A stretch of 64,000 bases of DNA. Source: Candidatus Melainabacteria bacterium. GTDB lineage: Bacteria; Cyanobacteriota; Vampirovibrionia; Obscuribacterales; Obscuribacteraceae. Location of the stretch: contig QKMZ01000005.1 in the NCBI GenBank assembly GCA_003242885.1, forward strand, positions 372,001 to 436,000, read 5' to 3'. Both the position numbers and the translations under genes were made by a program. Shown piece after piece: positions 8,233 to 17,103 of this stretch (position 1 is the first letter of the stretch; each line of letters begins with the position of its first letter). The notes beneath the pieces are model-generated. The model worked only from the letters and a program-made list of their open reading frames with translations. It had not been told where the DNA came from and ran no database searches.

Positions 8233-9243
8233 TTAGAGGAGGTTCTTGGCTGTAGCCCAGGCTATCTCTGCACGGATTCCTTCACGCAGACCGGTTCTTT
8301 GCTGGAAGCCGGTTGCACTGACTAGCTTATTGACCGAGCAAGTTGTTGTTGTTGTCAGCTTGTTTACTTGCTCGGATGTGACGGGCGCCTTTTCCTTCAT
8401 AAGCAATTCTGCTGCTTTGACGCCAAATCTGAGAAGAGGCTCCGGCATAGATGAAACTTTCTTTGGAATGCCCAGGCAATCTTGGATAGTGTCGACCAGT
8501 TCTTTGACTGTCGTGGGTTTTGGATTGGCGACGTTGAAGCAGTGGTAGCCTTCCGGCAGTCCCATCACAAGCGTGATTGCTTCTGCCAAATCTCTGGAAT
8601 AGATGAGACTCTTCTCTGTGGTTCCGCCGCCAATTTGAACAAATCGGCCGGCTTTGATTTCTTTGATCATGGTCAAAAGATTGCCGCGATCGCCTTCTCC
8701 GTAAACAAGAGCGGGGCGCAGCGTGACAGTGCGAGGGATGTTGCGGAACATCTCCAGGAACTTTTCACTGGTTACTTTTGATACTGCATATGGTGTCTTG
8801 GCTTGGAGGGCTCCATTTTCTTCAATGTTGTTGAAGGGGCCCGATCCATAAATTGCCGATGTGCTCAGGAATATAAATGTGTTGACGCCGTTAGACGCTG
8901 CGGCTTCCGCCATCGATTGCGTGGCGCGAACATTCATTACTTCATATTCTTGGTAGGGTGCATCCGGGCGGTGCACCAGACCGGCGCAGTGAATGATGGT
9001 GTGGCAGTCTTTCGTCAGCATGCGCATTTCGCGTTCGCCGGTGCGTGTGAAGTCCGCCTCTCTTATCAGCACCTGGGTGACGTCGCAGACCTCGCCTAGA
9101 ATCGCTCGAGTGTCCTGCGGACTGCGCGCTTGTGCTCGAATATCCCATTCCGGTGATGCAGACAGAGCCTGGACTACCGTCCTGCCGATCATGCCTGATG
9201 CGCCCGTTACTAGTACCGTTTTCCGTTGACCAGTGAAACCCAT
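8233..9243 (-). CDS. NAD-dependent epimerase/dehydratase (extended SDR)
   Basis: About 336 residues from the ATG at 9243, which gives the typical opening KTVLVTGASGMIG. A longer frame reaches an ATG at 9327, but that codon lies inside the 9312-9361 palindrome and is probably not used. The Rossmann glycine motif is GASGMIG; the catalytic YxxxK is in TPYAVSKVTSEKF, with Ser in FIFLSTSAIYG. It belongs to the sugar-nucleotide or sterol-type extended SDRs; the substrate is not evident. The Gly-rich segment VQIGGGTTEKSLIYSRDLAEA is typical of the substrate domain. It heads the operon with the purine permease, an unusual pairing. Confidence 0.87.
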   Translation of the reverse strand: MGFTGQRKTVLVTGASGMIGRTVVQALSASPEWDIRAQARSPQDTRAILGEVCDVTQVLIREADFTRTGEREMRMLTKDCHTIIHCAGLVHRPDAPYQEYEVMNVRATQSMAEAAASNGVNTFIFLSTSAIYGSGPFNNIEENGALQAKTPYAVSKVTSEKFLEMFRNIPRTVTLRPALVYGEGDRGNLLTMIKEIKAGRFVQIGGGTTEKSLIYSRDLAEAITLVMGLPEGYHCFNVANPKPTTVKELVDTIQDCLGIPKKVSSMPEPLLRFGVKAAELLMKEKAPVTSEQVNKLTTTTTCSVNKLVSATGFQQRTGLREGIRAEIAWATAKNLL

Positions 9244-9311
9244 TTCTATAAGTTGCCTGAATGAGAGGTTGCCTTTAACAAAGTCGCTTTGCGGAGGTGA
9301 TAGGACTGTGC

Positions 9312-9361
9312 GTAGGGGTGATGCCATGCATCGCCCGGGCGACGCATGGCGTCGCCCCTAC
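9312..9361. repeat. Head-to-head pair of dispersed palindromes (50 bp)
   Basis: Two copies of the GTAGGGG-CGACGCCATGCGTCGCCC unit abut in opposite orientation. The left copy (9312-9336) carries TGATGCCATGCATCG, and the right (9337-9361) carries CGACGCATGGCGTCG and ends in CCCTAC. Each half is itself a hairpin, and the whole forms one long imperfect palindrome. It sits upstream of the epimerase operon and downstream of a glycosyltransferase gene. Confidence 0.8.
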
Positions 9362-9425
9362 AGGTTATTTTATTGCTTCTTGGGAATCAATGTTCCTGTT
9401 TTCAACATGTTGAAGTCTATTTGCC

Positions 9426-10316
9426 TCAATGCACTCGCCTTGGCACCAGCCCGCGCACGAGATTTACAAGTATAAACAGCAAAGCCCGCGCCCAGATTGC
9501 AGCATACACGAAGGCATTAAAGATTGGCGAGTGGTTTGCCGCCAAGTGCTTCCGGTAGAAGACTTCCATGCCTTTGTGAAGGTTTATTGTAGCGCCCACG
9601 GGACGCAGTCTGCTGGACGCTCCATGAACGTGATAAATGACCGAAGAAGGAAGGTAAAAAACCGACCAGCCCGCCTGTTTGATGCGCCAGCACCAGTCGA
9701 TATCCTCGCCGAACATGAATATGTCCTCATCGAGCAGTCCGATTTTGTCTATCGCTTGACGACGAACCATCATGCAAGAACCGGAAAGAGCATCAACCTC
9801 AACGGTCTTGTCAGGATCTTGGAAAGTAAGGTTGTATTCCGACATTGTTTTACTTTTGGGAAACAAGCGGCTTAGGTAAGTAATGCGGAAGAATGCTGCC
9901 TTTACGGAAGGAAACGAGCGGCGGCAGGCGAGCTGCAAGGTGCCGTCTGTGTTGAGAACCTTCGGACCGACTGCGCCGCACTCTGGGTGGTCTTTCAGGA
10001 AATCGGCGAGTTTGCCGATAGCCCCGTCTTTGACTTCTGTGTCCGGGTTGAGAAGCAAGACATAGTCGCCCTTGCTCTCTGGGATGGCTTGGTTGCAGGC
10101 TTTAGAGAACCCGAGGTTTTCTTTGTTCTCAATCAGCTTGACGTAGGAATAGCGAGATTTCAGCATCTCGACAGACTCGTCGCCGGAATCGTTGTCTACA
10201 ACCCAGACTTCAAAGTCGTCGGCCTGCGGCTCGAGCTTTATTGAATCAAGGCACCGCGCCAAGAGCGCCGGGGTTTTCCAATTAACGATGACGACAGAGA
10301 CGCGCGGATTTGGCAT
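9426..10316 (-). CDS. Family 2 glycosyltransferase
   Basis: 296 residues with a GT-A fold, resembling rhamnosyltransferase/WcaA-type GT2 enzymes that transfer sugars to lipid-linked glycans or polysaccharides. Motifs are VSVVIVNWKTPALL at the start, VVDNDSGDESVEM (nucleotide binding), NPDTEV as the DxD metal motif, DALSGSCMMVRR and the acceptor-side EDIDWCWRIKQAGW (ED-W motif). A hydrophobic C-terminal stretch (AFVYAAIWARALLFILVNLV) could anchor it to the membrane. It lies 146 bases downstream of the mutase gene on the same strand; a functional link is not evident. Confidence 0.9.
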   Translation of the reverse strand: MPNPRVSVVIVNWKTPALLARCLDSIKLEPQADDFEVWVVDNDSGDESVEMLKSRYSYVKLIENKENLGFSKACNQAIPESKGDYVLLLNPDTEVKDGAIGKLADFLKDHPECGAVGPKVLNTDGTLQLACRRSFPSVKAAFFRITYLSRLFPKSKTMSEYNLTFQDPDKTVEVDALSGSCMMVRRQAIDKIGLLDEDIFMFGEDIDWCWRIKQAGWSVFYLPSSVIYHVHGASSRLRPVGATINLHKGMEVFYRKHLAANHSPIFNAFVYAAIWARALLFILVNLVRGLVPRRVH

Positions 10317-10462
10317 TGCGTAATTATATTACCTGTGACCGCCGCCATCTTCGCCGCGTATATACCGGCGTTACGGAGGTTTAGATGCGAGACGAAAGAT
10401 ATGCCTTGGCTCATGCCAATCGCTGTTTCTCTAAGCCTCCCGGAAGCCTGCAACCCGAGTGC

Positions 10463-12046
10463 CTACAGCGTCGGTGTCGGGCGATATTTGCCGAATGCCT
10501 TACGCAGCGTGTTGCTGATTTCGCCCACTGTGGCGTAGCTTTCCACCGCTTCGCAAATGTAAGGCAGCAGGTTTTCCGACTGGGAGCCGCCGTCGCCGGT
10601 CTTTGCCACCTCGCTGAGTTTTGCCAGTGCCGCCTCGACCCTCTGGTTGTCTCGCTTTGCCTTCATAGCCGCCAGCGATTTTTTCTGCTCGTCTTCCAGT
10701 TTTGGATCTACTTTATGTAGCTTGTCCTGCTCTGTTTTTTCGTCGATGAATTTATTAACACCCACGACCGTGCGCCGTCCGCTCTCGACATCCTTATGGA
10801 ATTCGTAGGCGGAATCTTGAATTTCCTTCTGGATGAAACCGCTTTCAACCGCGCGCATGGCGCCGCCCATTTTCTCGATTTTGTCGAGGTATTCCATGAC
10901 TTCCTGCTCGAGTTTTGTCGTCAAACTCTCGACGTAAAACGAGCCTGCAAAGGGATCTACAACTGATGTCAGTCCGGTTTCGAAGGCAATGATCTGTTGC
11001 GTACGCAAGGCCGTAAGCGCCGATGCCTCGGTCGGCAATGACAATGCTTCGTCCTTCGAATTAGTATGCAAGGATTGTGCGCCGCCCAGTACTGCTGCCA
11101 TCGCTTCAATAGTGGTGCGGACGATGTTATTGTCCGGCTGCTGCGAAGTGAGGCTCGAACCCGCTGTCTGTACGTGAAAGCGCAGCATCATCGACTTTGG
11201 ATTCTTTGCTCCAAAACGTTCTTTCATGATGCGAGCCCAGAGCCTGCGCGCTGCTCTGAACTTAGCCACTTCTTCAAAAAGGTCCATTTGCGCGACGAAG
11301 AAAAAGCTTAGTTGAGGTGCGAAAAGGTCTACATCAAGCCCGCGCGAGCGTGCTTGCTCTACATACGCAATTCCATTAGCAAAAGTGAAGGCCAGCTCTT
11401 GAACCGCTGTAGCGCCCGCTTCTCGGATGTGATAACCGCTGATGGAGATGGTGTTCCACTTGGGCATCTCTTTGGCGCAAAACTCGAAGATGTCTGTAAT
11501 TAGCCGCATCGACTGAGCCGGAGGATAAATGTAGGTGTTGCGTGCTTCGTATTCTTTGAGAATGTCGTTCTGTATGGTCCCTTGCAATAGCTTGGATTCG
11601 ACGCCTTGCTTCTTTCCTACTGCGCGATACATAGCAAGCAAGATGGCACTCGTCGCATTGATAGTCATGGAGGTCGAGACTTTGCCCAGATCTATCTGAT
11701 CGAAAAGTACTTCCATGTCGGCCAGGCTGTCGATGGCTACCCCGGTCTTGCCGACTTCTCCCAAAGCGAGCGGATCATCTGAGTCGTAACCCATTTGCGT
11801 CGGCAGGTCGAAAGCGGTGGAAAGCCCCGTTTGCCCGTTGGACAAGAGATAACGAAACCTTTTATTAGTCTCACGAGCGTTGCCGAAGCCGGCGTACTGT
11901 CTCATGGTCCAGCCGCGACTTCTGTACATGTCGCGGTAGATGCCGCGGGTGAATGGATACTCACCTGGTTGCCCGAGGGCTGTTTGATCATCAAAAGAGT
12001 CCAGATCTTCTGGCCCGTAGACGTGTTTTTCGCTTGTCATCGCCAT
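10463..12046 (-). CDS. mcmA1: Methylmalonyl-CoA mutase, large (catalytic) subunit
   Basis: 527 residues: the TIM-barrel part of methylmalonyl-CoA mutase without the B12-binding domain, as in two-gene mutases. It interconverts succinyl-CoA and methylmalonyl-CoA with adenosylcobalamin. Family motifs include [69 protein letters not shown] and [12 protein letters not shown]. The two residues that separate methylmalonyl- from isobutyryl-CoA mutases are Tyr in RQYAGF and Arg in [10 protein letters not shown], matching Tyr89 and Arg207 of the Propionibacterium enzyme, so methylmalonyl specificity is favoured. The active-site His is in GYHIREAG. The small B12-binding subunit, a MeaB chaperone and an epimerase are not in the window. 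The gene has an ATG at 12046 and another at 12040. Confidence 0.93.
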   Translation of the reverse strand: MAMTSEKHVYGPEDLDSFDDQTALGQPGEYPFTRGIYRDMYRSRGWTMRQYAGFGNARETNKRFRYLLSNGQTGLSTAFDLPTQMGYDSDDPLALGEVGKTGVAIDSLADMEVLFDQIDLGKVSTSMTINATSAILLAMYRAVGKKQGVESKLLQGTIQNDILKEYEARNTYIYPPAQSMRLITDIFEFCAKEMPKWNTISISGYHIREAGATAVQELAFTFANGIAYVEQARSRGLDVDLFAPQLSFFFVAQMDLFEEVAKFRAARRLWARIMKERFGAKNPKSMMLRFHVQTAGSSLTSQQPDNNIVRTTIEAMAAVLGGAQSLHTNSKDEALSLPTEASALTALRTQQIIAFETGLTSVVDPFAGSFYVESLTTKLEQEVMEYLDKIEKMGGAMRAVESGFIQKEIQDSAYEFHKDVESGRRTVVGVNKFIDEKTEQDKLHKVDPKLEDEQKKSLAAMKAKRDNQRVEAALAKLSEVAKTGDGGSQSENLLPYICEAVESYATVGEISNTLRKAFGKYRPTPTL

Positions 12047-12137
12047 CTTCTGTTTGTTCGGGAGTCCTAAATACGGCGTCTAATCTTAATATCAAAGCAA
12101 TTCTAACTTGCTCCCATATAATTAGTATCTGTTTTTA

Positions 12138-12159
12138 AAGGGTGCATGAATGCGCCCTT
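12138..12159. repeat. GGGTGCAT/ATGCGCCC hairpin upstream of CBS
   Basis: AAGGGTGCAT, then GA, then ATGCGCCCTT forms a stem with one G-U pair. It belongs to the second hairpin family (853, 2315, 50142) and lies about 30 bases before the cystathionine beta-synthase start. Confidence 0.55.
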
Positions 12160-12188
12160 ATCTCGACTCATAGAGGAGGCTGCTTCAC

Positions 12189-13625
12189 GTGAAGTACTAC
12201 GAGAACATCCTGGAGACGGTGGGATCAACGCCGCTGGTAAAGCTGAATAAGCTTTCGAAAGGCTTGAAGCCGCTTATTCTCGCCAAAGTGGAGTGTTTCA
12301 ATCCAGGTGGATCCGTGAAGGACAGACCCGCCCTCAAAATGATTGAAGAGGCTGAGAAAGCCGGGCTGCTCAAACCGGGCGGCACAATCATCGAGCCCAC
12401 CTCCGGCAACACCGGCACCGGACTGGCTCAGATTGCAGCAGTCAAAGGCTATCGCTGCATTTTGATTTGCCCCGACAAAGTCGCTCAAGAGAAAATCAAC
12501 CTTCTTAGAGCTTACGGCGCTGAAGTTGTGATGGTTCCGACCTCGGTCTCAGCCAGCTCGCACGAAAGCTACTACTCGGTTGCCAATAGAATGACCGCCG
12601 AAATTCCCGGCGCGTTCCAACCCAACCAATTCGCCAACCCCAACAATCCCGGCGCCCATGTCATCACCACCGGTCCTGAAATTTGGGAGCAAACCGGCGG
12701 AAAGATTACGCACTTCGTTGCCGGCGTCGGCACCGGTGGCACCATATCTGGTATCGGCAGATATCTCAAAGAGAAAAATCCGAACATCAAAGTCATCGGA
12801 GTTGATCCGGAAGGATCTATCTACTCTGGGGATATGGCGCAGCCTTACAAGGTCGAAGGCATCGGCGAAGACTTCTTGCCGCGCAATGCAGATCTCAAAT
12901 TGATCGACGAGTTCGTAAGAATCGGTGACAAAGATTCTTTCGTCACCGCACGCCGGCTTGCTCGAGAAGAGGGTCTTTTGGTCGGAGGTTCGTCCGGTAC
13001 TGCAACTGCTGCAGCCCTTCGCATCGCAGAAAAACTGACCGAGAAAGATGTCGTGGTCGTACTTCTTCCAGATGGCGGACGCGGATACTTGAGTAAGGTA
13101 TTCTCGGACGAGTGGATGATGGAAAACGGTTTTTTGCCTGCTCCAGGACACACCTATTACGCAAGCGATCTGATTGAGCGCAAACGCAAGCGCGGCAAAT
13201 TGCCTGACATGATTGTTGTTAGCCCGGGCGAGAACGTTCAGCATGCGATCGAACTCATGGAATTGCACCAAGTAGATCAAATCCCGGTTGTTACTGAAGA
13301 TGGTCAAAACGTCGGGCACATCAATGACCTGGTTGCCATGCAAGTTGTATATGAGCGCAAAGATCCCGCCAAAATTGCAGTCAGCTCGATCATGGGAAGA
13401 CCGTTCCCGCAGCTTGACGTTCGCACTGAAATCGACCAACTCTACAAGACCTTCCGCCTCGGCAATTCGCTAGTCGTCTTGACTAAAGGCGGCAAAGCGG
13501 TCGGCGTTGTCACCAAATTCGACATCATGACACACTTGCGCGAAGCCGTCGGCAGCCATGAAGACGTCGAAAAAGAACTCGTTAAGCACACGAAAGAAGA
13601 AACCAAAATGGGGGCGAAGAAGTAA
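12189..13625 (+). CDS. cbs: Cystathionine beta-synthase with CBS-domain pair
   Basis: 478 residues from a GTG at 12189, preceded by GAGGAGG. A PLP fold-type II enzyme that condenses serine (or O-acetylserine) with homocysteine to cystathionine, the first step of reverse transsulfuration. The PLP lysine is Lys44 in NPGGSVKDRPA; the substrate loop is EPTSGNTGTGLA and the phosphate loop GVGTGGTISGIGRYL. Two CBS domains occupy about 340-460 (NVQHAIELMELHQVDQIPVV, VSSIMGRPFPQLD), as in eukaryotic and bacterial cystathionine synthases rather than plain cysteine synthases. There is no N-terminal haem domain. The next gene, cystathionine gamma-lyase, starts directly after the stop (TAAATG), which strongly supports the pathway assignment. 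Confidence 0.92.
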   Translation: MKYYENILETVGSTPLVKLNKLSKGLKPLILAKVECFNPGGSVKDRPALKMIEEAEKAGLLKPGGTIIEPTSGNTGTGLAQIAAVKGYRCILICPDKVAQEKINLLRAYGAEVVMVPTSVSASSHESYYSVANRMTAEIPGAFQPNQFANPNNPGAHVITTGPEIWEQTGGKITHFVAGVGTGGTISGIGRYLKEKNPNIKVIGVDPEGSIYSGDMAQPYKVEGIGEDFLPRNADLKLIDEFVRIGDKDSFVTARRLAREEGLLVGGSSGTATAAALRIAEKLTEKDVVVVLLPDGGRGYLSKVFSDEWMMENGFLPAPGHTYYASDLIERKRKRGKLPDMIVVSPGENVQHAIELMELHQVDQIPVVTEDGQNVGHINDLVAMQVVYERKDPAKIAVSSIMGRPFPQLDVRTEIDQLYKTFRLGNSLVVLTKGGKAVGVVTKFDIMTHLREAVGSHEDVEKELVKHTKEETKMGAKK

Positions 13626-14828
13626 ATGTCCGGTACAGACAAAATGAAATTCTCGACTCGCGCGATTCACGCCGGTCAAGACCCCGAGCCGACTTCAGGT
13701 GCAGTAAACGTGCCGGTGTTTTTCACATCGACCTACGTGCACGAAGAACTCGATCAATATAAAGCGAAAGGCTATTGGTATGGTCGCAGCAACAATCCGA
13801 CCAGAACCGCTTTGGAAACTTGCCTTGCTTCTTTGGAAAACGGCAAGTACGGCTTGTGTTTTGCTTCGGGTATGGCGGCGACTTCCGCAACCATGAACCT
13901 TCTGCAATCCGGCGATCACGTCGTCTGCGAAGAAGATGTTTATGGCGGCACGTATCGTTTGTTTGAAAAAGTGCTAACACGCTATGGTCTGACCTTCACG
14001 TATGTAGATGGCTCTAAGCCGGAAAACATCGAGAAAGCGATCAGGCCGAACACCAAAATGCTCTGGTTTGAAACACCAACCAACCCGCTTCTTCGCCTTG
14101 TCGATTTGAAAGCGCTTGTCGATATCGCCAAAAAGCACAGCACCAAAGAGCGCAAACTATTGACCGTCATCGACAACACCTTTGCCAGCCCATACCTGCA
14201 AAACCCGCTGGATTTCGGCATTGACGTAGTCGTTCACTCGACCACGAAGTTTATTGGTGGACACAGTGATGTTGTTGGCGGCGCTGTTATCACAAGCGAC
14301 GAGCAAGTCTACGAACAAGTCAAATTCCACCAGAATGCAATCGGTGGAACCCCTGGTCCGATGGATTGCTACCTGACTATGCGTGGATTGAAGACGCTGG
14401 CAATCAGAATGCAAGCTCACGAGAAAAACGCAGCAGAGATCGCGAAATTCCTCGAGAGCCACCCGGCTGTAGAGCGTGTTCTTTACCCAGGTCTCAAGTC
14501 TCACCCGCAACACGAGCTTGCCAAAAAGCAAATGCGTGGTTTCGGCGGCATGGTCACATTCGTCGTCAAAGGCGGACTGGACAACGCCAAGAAAGTCATG
14601 GGAGCAACCAAGCTCTTCGTGCTCGCTGAGAGCCTCGGCGGTGTCGAATCTTTGATGACTCACCCTGCAGTCATGACTCACGGCGCAGTTCCCAGAGAAG
14701 AGCGCGAAGCCCGCGGATTCGTCGATGGTCTGGTACGACTCTCGGTTGGTATCGAAGACCTCGAAGATTTGATGGCTGACCTGAAAAACGCGCTAGCAAC
14801 GGTGAAAGAACTGACACCGGCTAAGTAA
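13626..14828 (+). CDS. Cystathionine gamma-lyase (or gamma-synthase)
   Basis: 400 residues. A Cys/Met-metabolism PLP enzyme (fold type I) that in this context would cleave cystathionine to cysteine, 2-oxobutyrate and ammonia. Motifs are TRAIHAGQDPEP near the start, YWYGRSNNPTR (Tyr/Arg contacting PLP phosphate of the partner subunit), CFASGMAATSA, PTNPLLRLVD, and the PLP lysine Lys208 in HSTTKFIGGHSDVVGG. The end SLGGVESLMTHPAVMTH is family-typical. The start abuts the CBS stop with no gap and a strong terminator follows the gene, so the two form a bicistronic reverse-transsulfuration operon. Gamma-synthase activity cannot be excluded from sequence alone; context favours the lyase (mccB/cth). 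Confidence 0.9.
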   Translation: MSGTDKMKFSTRAIHAGQDPEPTSGAVNVPVFFTSTYVHEELDQYKAKGYWYGRSNNPTRTALETCLASLENGKYGLCFASGMAATSATMNLLQSGDHVVCEEDVYGGTYRLFEKVLTRYGLTFTYVDGSKPENIEKAIRPNTKMLWFETPTNPLLRLVDLKALVDIAKKHSTKERKLLTVIDNTFASPYLQNPLDFGIDVVVHSTTKFIGGHSDVVGGAVITSDEQVYEQVKFHQNAIGGTPGPMDCYLTMRGLKTLAIRMQAHEKNAAEIAKFLESHPAVERVLYPGLKSHPQHELAKKQMRGFGGMVTFVVKGGLDNAKKVMGATKLFVLAESLGGVESLMTHPAVMTHGAVPREEREARGFVDGLVRLSVGIEDLEDLMADLKNALATVKELTPAK

Positions 14829-14838
14829 GAAGGTCACG

Positions 14839-14866
14839 AAAGGGAGGCAATCGTCTCCCTTTTTTC
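14839..14866 (+). terminator. Rho-independent terminator of the cbs-lyase operon
   Basis: The stem GGGAG (14842-14846) pairs with CTCCC (14855-14859), extended by A-T pairs, and is followed by a run of six T. It lies about 10 bases after the lyase stop. Confidence 0.8.
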
Positions 14867-14903
14867 TTGCGTCGATTTGAAAGGTGAAGAAAAGGAGCGG
14901 TTT

Positions 14904-15503
14904 GTGAAACATTCGATTTTATCGGCGACCATTTTGATCGCTGCTGGTGTGATTCTCTCGCTTCCTGAAGCGGCTTTTGCTACATCGTGGAAAGAAGTCA
15001 GTGAACTCTCTCAGACTGCTATCACTAAAGCGAGAGCGGGGCAATTGGATGACGCTGCCCGCACCGTAATCGAAGCGACCAGAATGCGTCAGGCACTGCC
15101 GAAAAATCTGCCGTCGAGTGATCGTAGCAACACAGACGGCTTTGCCAGCAGTCAGCTCGAATCAGCGTTTGTTGAAGTGGCTAATGTGTATGCACAGAAA
15201 AGTCGTTGGGCTGATTTGATCACTTTCTGCAAATGGCACATTGGAGATGCAGGACATTTGAACACTGTTGGTGTTGTCACTGCGTGGACTCAAATGGGCG
15301 AAGCCTATCGTGCACTAAACGGACTGCCTGAAGCGGAAAAGTGCTACAAGACTGCAATGGCCGCATACGACAGTGGCAGAAGCTCTATGTCTGCAGCTGA
15401 AATAGATCAGTGCAAGAAGATGTTTCCAGGTTATGCACGAGTTCTAAAGCTGCAGAACAAAACAGCTGAGGCGCAGTCAGTCACAGCGAAATTCGCCCGT
15501 TAA
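14904..15503 (+). CDS. Secreted TPR-like hypothetical protein
   Basis: The GTG at 14904 with AAGGAG seven bases upstream is preferred to the longer frame from 14877. The 199-residue product begins with a clear signal peptide (KHSILSATILIAAGVILSLP) and a cleavage site near AFA. The mature part has helical repeat character: ITKARAGQLDDAARTVIEAT, then AWTQMGEAYRALNGLPEAEK and a final YARVLKLQNKTAEAQSV, consistent with two or three degenerate TPR units. No catalytic motif. It probably acts as an exported binding module. Confidence 0.75.
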   Translation: MKHSILSATILIAAGVILSLPEAAFATSWKEVSELSQTAITKARAGQLDDAARTVIEATRMRQALPKNLPSSDRSNTDGFASSQLESAFVEVANVYAQKSRWADLITFCKWHIGDAGHLNTVGVVTAWTQMGEAYRALNGLPEAEKCYKTAMAAYDSGRSSMSAAEIDQCKKMFPGYARVLKLQNKTAEAQSVTAKFAR

Positions 15504-15560
15504 TCGTGTGGCGCATCGCCTTTTTTTTAGGGGCGACGCAATGAGTTTAACGGCCGGAGC

Positions 15561-15581
15561 GCCGCCATCCTGGCGGCTTTT
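15561..15581 (+). terminator. Hairpin terminator after the secreted TPR gene
   Basis: GCCGCCA-TCC-TGGCGGC is a perfect seven-pair stem followed by TTTT. Just upstream (15530-15547) lies a solitary half of the dispersed repeat (TAGGGGCGACGCAATGAG). Confidence 0.65.
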
Positions 15582-15635
15582 CAGATGCCGACTAGAAGCC
15601 GGCGATCCCAGTGTTTGAGTCAACTTAGGTGGTGA

Positions 15636-16493
15636 CTAAAACTTGCCTTTGGCTTTCTTTGTCTTCAGTTTGGCGCTGACGCCACTTCTGGTCGACATAT
15701 AGCCATTGGAGAAGACGATGGTATCGTCGAATCCGCCCGCTGGTCCGCGGTAGTTGAAATCATACTTGCGCTCGATTGTCGGCAAGAGGTCAGCGGAAAC
15801 TGTCTTTGCTGCGATAGTTCCGGAAACATTCTGCGAAATCAAACGACCGTCTGCATTGCGATTAGCTAGTTGACCGGCTACTGCCTTGTTGCTGAGCTGT
15901 CCGTTGAGGTCGTGCGAGGCGAGTTTGATATCTGTCCTTTTGTTTGCAAGATATCCGGCGACTTCGTGGTTGGCAAGTCTGTATTGTCCGCGGACTGCAG
16001 GAACGGAAAGTCCGGCATTTACATCGTGCATTGCTAATTGGGGCTGTGTGCGTTGCATGCGTAATTTCGCTTCAACGTCGCGTGCCCTCAGCGAGCCATT
16101 AATATCGTGCGTGACGAGAGGATTGCTGACATTGGGGTTGCGGCGCATGCTGCCGTCGTTGTTGCGGGCTGTTGGAAGCGATGCGTGATTCATGTGAATG
16201 TAGTGCGGCTTCTGCGCAATCCTGTCGACGGGTGCTTTGCGCAAGAGGCGTTGTACCTTCCAAGGCTTTTTAGCGGGCGCCACTGGCTTCATGTGGTTGT
16301 AGGCTGCCGTAATCGGCATCCAGTGCCAGCGCTTTAGATTGGGGTTTTTCTTGATAATGCCTTTTTCCCAGCCGCGGATCTCAACCGTGCCTTGAGTTTC
16401 GCGCACGTAATAGCCGCGCGCGTCTGCCGGCATGGCGATGACTGCCAATGCGGCGACAGAAAATATTAGGTGGGCGATGCGGGTGATATTCAT
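15636..16493 (-). CDS. Secreted protein with nonapeptide repeats
   Basis: 285 residues from the ATG at 16493; the longer frame to 16601 would bury the signal peptide. The N-terminus is a signal sequence (ITRIAHLIFSVAALAVIAMP, cleavage near ADA). The middle holds about twelve tandem units with a nine-residue period and the pattern L-x-x-x-x-[VLA]-x-G-x. Consecutive examples are LASHDLNGQ, LSNKAVAGQ, LANRNADGR, LISQNVSGT and IAAKTVSAD; two units have ten residues. Such short periods suggest a beta-solenoid. The C-terminus is basic (KLKTKKAKGKF). No family recognised. A possible role in envelope structure or adhesion is inference only. Confidence 0.72.
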   Translation of the reverse strand: MNITRIAHLIFSVAALAVIAMPADARGYYVRETQGTVEIRGWEKGIIKKNPNLKRWHWMPITAAYNHMKPVAPAKKPWKVQRLLRKAPVDRIAQKPHYIHMNHASLPTARNNDGSMRRNPNVSNPLVTHDINGSLRARDVEAKLRMQRTQPQLAMHDVNAGLSVPAVRGQYRLANHEVAGYLANKRTDIKLASHDLNGQLSNKAVAGQLANRNADGRLISQNVSGTIAAKTVSADLLPTIERKYDFNYRGPAGGFDDTIVFSNGYMSTRSGVSAKLKTKKAKGKF

Positions 16494-17103
16494 TTTGCGG
16501 GAGCAAGAGGGACTGAGCCATTTATAACAGCGCCCGTGCGGCATTAGCAAATTAATCCCGCTCGTTTTTTGCTTTGTAACTTGGCTCGATTTCGGTAGCA
16601 TTAATATCTCTTTGGGCTTAAATTTGTTGGGCTTTCGGTTTTGACTGGTTGCGAATTTTGGGCAACTGTTGGGTTTTTACTACGTATTCCCCGCACTCTC
16701 TTTCGTAGAAAACCACCACCATTTGGGGCATTGCGGACATGATATCGGTCGTTTTTGGCAAAGAACGGACATTGTCTTGTGAGGCAGAAAAAGCCAATTC
16801 CGTGCCACTTCCGAAGCGTTGAGGGTGTTTGAAGCCTAAACGTCAAATGTGTTGGAGTCGTTAAACGCCAGCAGGCGCTTATTGGCAGTTCTTATTTTGC
16901 AAAGGGTTGGTTACTGGGGAAATCTATACGACACAGAGTTTATTTGGACAAAGCTCTATAGAAAGAACTTTAGGCTCTAAATAGGAAGTATTTAGGGAGC
17001 ATTTAGGAGCTGTGACGAAATATGGGAGGCTTGATCAACAAGTCTCATAACAATCATGAAAATCTTGATTTTGGAGTGGTACCAAATATGGTGCTATGCA
17101 AAG
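16494..17103. other. Long intergenic region
   Basis: About 600 bases without a credible gene between two minus-strand genes for repeat proteins. It is AT-richer than its surroundings toward 16900-17000 and should hold the promoter of the nonapeptide-repeat gene. Short ORFs here have no coding character. Confidence 0.4.

Noticed and set aside
9244..9327. N-terminal extension of the epimerase to the ATG at 9327
   Set aside because: That start lies in the palindromic repeat and the extra residues precede the normal SDR start without any feature.
10463..12046. Isobutyryl-CoA mutase identity
   Set aside because: The diagnostic positions are Tyr (RQYAGF) and Arg (EARNTY) as in methylmalonyl-CoA mutase.
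12549..13439. Long minus-strand ORF of 296 residues
   Set aside because: Exact antisense of the cystathionine beta-synthase gene, whose motifs are complete; shadow frame.
14157..14681. Minus-strand ORF of 174 residues
   Set aside because: Antisense of the cystathionine gamma-lyase gene; no family features.
15840..16190. CRISPR-like regularity in the nonapeptide-repeat gene
   Set aside because: The periodicity is at protein level with varied DNA; no identical direct repeats with unique spacers.
16601..16846. Minus-strand ORF of 81 residues
   Set aside because: No ribosome site, no signal or domain feature, and composition unlike neighbouring genes.
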